Assembly: GCA_009922295.1 (NCBI GenBank)
Contig: RFWA01000162.1
Location: forward strand, 1 to 6,083
DNA length: 6,083 bases
Source of the DNA: Betaproteobacteria bacterium
GTDB lineage: Bacteria > Pseudomonadota > Gammaproteobacteria > Burkholderiales > Burkholderiaceae_C
Direction of reading: 5' to 3'
Each line of letters opens with the position of its first letter. Within the stretch, counting starts at the first letter, position 1. The position numbers were made by a program, and so were the translations under genes. A model generated the notes under the pieces. It saw only the letters and a list, made by a program, of their open reading frames with translations. It was not told the DNA's origin and made no database searches. This document shows, piece after piece, positions 5,990 through 6,083 of the stretch.

Positions 5990-6046
5990 GGGGATGGGCA
6001 GGGTGCGGTGAGGTTTGATTATCAGGTCAGGGCCGCAACAAGTGGC

Positions 6047-6065
6047 GATGTACAATTTATACATC
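6047..6065. promoter_or_regulatory. Operator-like inverted repeat upstream of the MBL gene
   Basis: GATGTA (6047-6052) and TACATC (6060-6065) form a 6-bp inverted repeat around a 7-bp AT-rich centre. The size and symmetry suit a dimeric repressor such as a TetR-family protein. Reading leftward it contains TATAAAT (6061-6055), and reading rightward TACAAT (6051-6056), each a fair -10 element, but no good -35 was found at standard spacing for either. It lies 58 bp upstream of the MBL start and abuts a possible divergent start codon at 6066. Confidence 0.5.
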
Positions 6066-6083
6066 ATGCCCACAACCCAAGCT
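6066..6083 (+). CDS. Possible start of a divergent gene (six codons in window)
   Basis: An ATG at 6066 directly after the palindrome opens a frame reading MPTTQA to the window end. The layout, with an operator-like palindrome between this ATG and a leftward MBL gene, resembles a self-regulating repressor and its divergent target. Six codons cannot identify a protein, and there is no Shine-Dalgarno sequence, so this is a tentative call from context alone. Confidence 0.3.

Noticed and set aside
5990..6073. N-terminal extension of the MBL protein to the codons at 6064, 6067 or 6073
   Set aside because: The extra residues do not look like the family and would place coding sequence across the operator-like palindrome; ATG 5989 sits just ahead of the conserved opening.

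Overview
This window looks like a core chromosomal segment of a high-GC betaproteobacterium, most likely Burkholderiales and probably Comamonadaceae (Rhodoferax/Polaromonas-like). That placement is inferred from protein resemblance, from the order mnmG-rsmG-[LysE]-parA-[hydrolase]-parB, and from an intergenic repeat at 2740-2796 of a type I remember from those genomes. The mnmG-rsmG-parAB block normally lies near the chromosomal replication origin.

Layout: 1-567 is the 3' end of mnmG (tRNA U34 modification). It overlaps by one base rsmG (567-1205, 16S rRNA G527 methyltransferase). After an 86-bp gap come a LysE/RhtB-type exporter (1292-1909) and chromosomal parA (1954-2739). A 54-bp spacer that looks like a dispersed repeat precedes a small RBBP9/YdeN-type alpha/beta hydrolase (2794-3399). 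The hydrolase overlaps parB (3389-4327), which in turn overlaps a membrane-anchored methyltransferase-like protein (4324-5043). On the opposite strand, converging on it, is a metallo-beta-lactamase-fold hydrolase (5066-5989). At the right edge a near-perfect palindrome (6047-6065) sits in front of what may be the first six codons of a divergent gene.

How it works together: ParA (ATPase) and ParB (CTP-binding DNA clamp) are the chromosome-segregation pair. Their centromere sites, parS, are visible inside neighbouring coding sequence: one near-consensus site in mnmG (192-207), one variant site in rsmG (1132-1147), and the right half of another cut by the window's left edge (1-9). No parS was seen inside or downstream of parAB. 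All genes from mnmG to the methyltransferase are co-oriented with short gaps or overlaps, so partial co-transcription is plausible. The exporter, hydrolase and methyltransferase have no demonstrated link to segregation.

This is mostly an ordinary housekeeping region and I see no convincing new multi-gene system. The points most worth checking are the parS sites embedded in protein-coding loops, the hydrolase wedged between parA and parB with its start codon inside a repeat-derived hairpin, the methyltransferase coupled to parB, and the operator-like palindrome at the right edge. No RNA genes, CRISPR arrays or insertion sequences were found, and no stretch over 300 bases lacks a gene.
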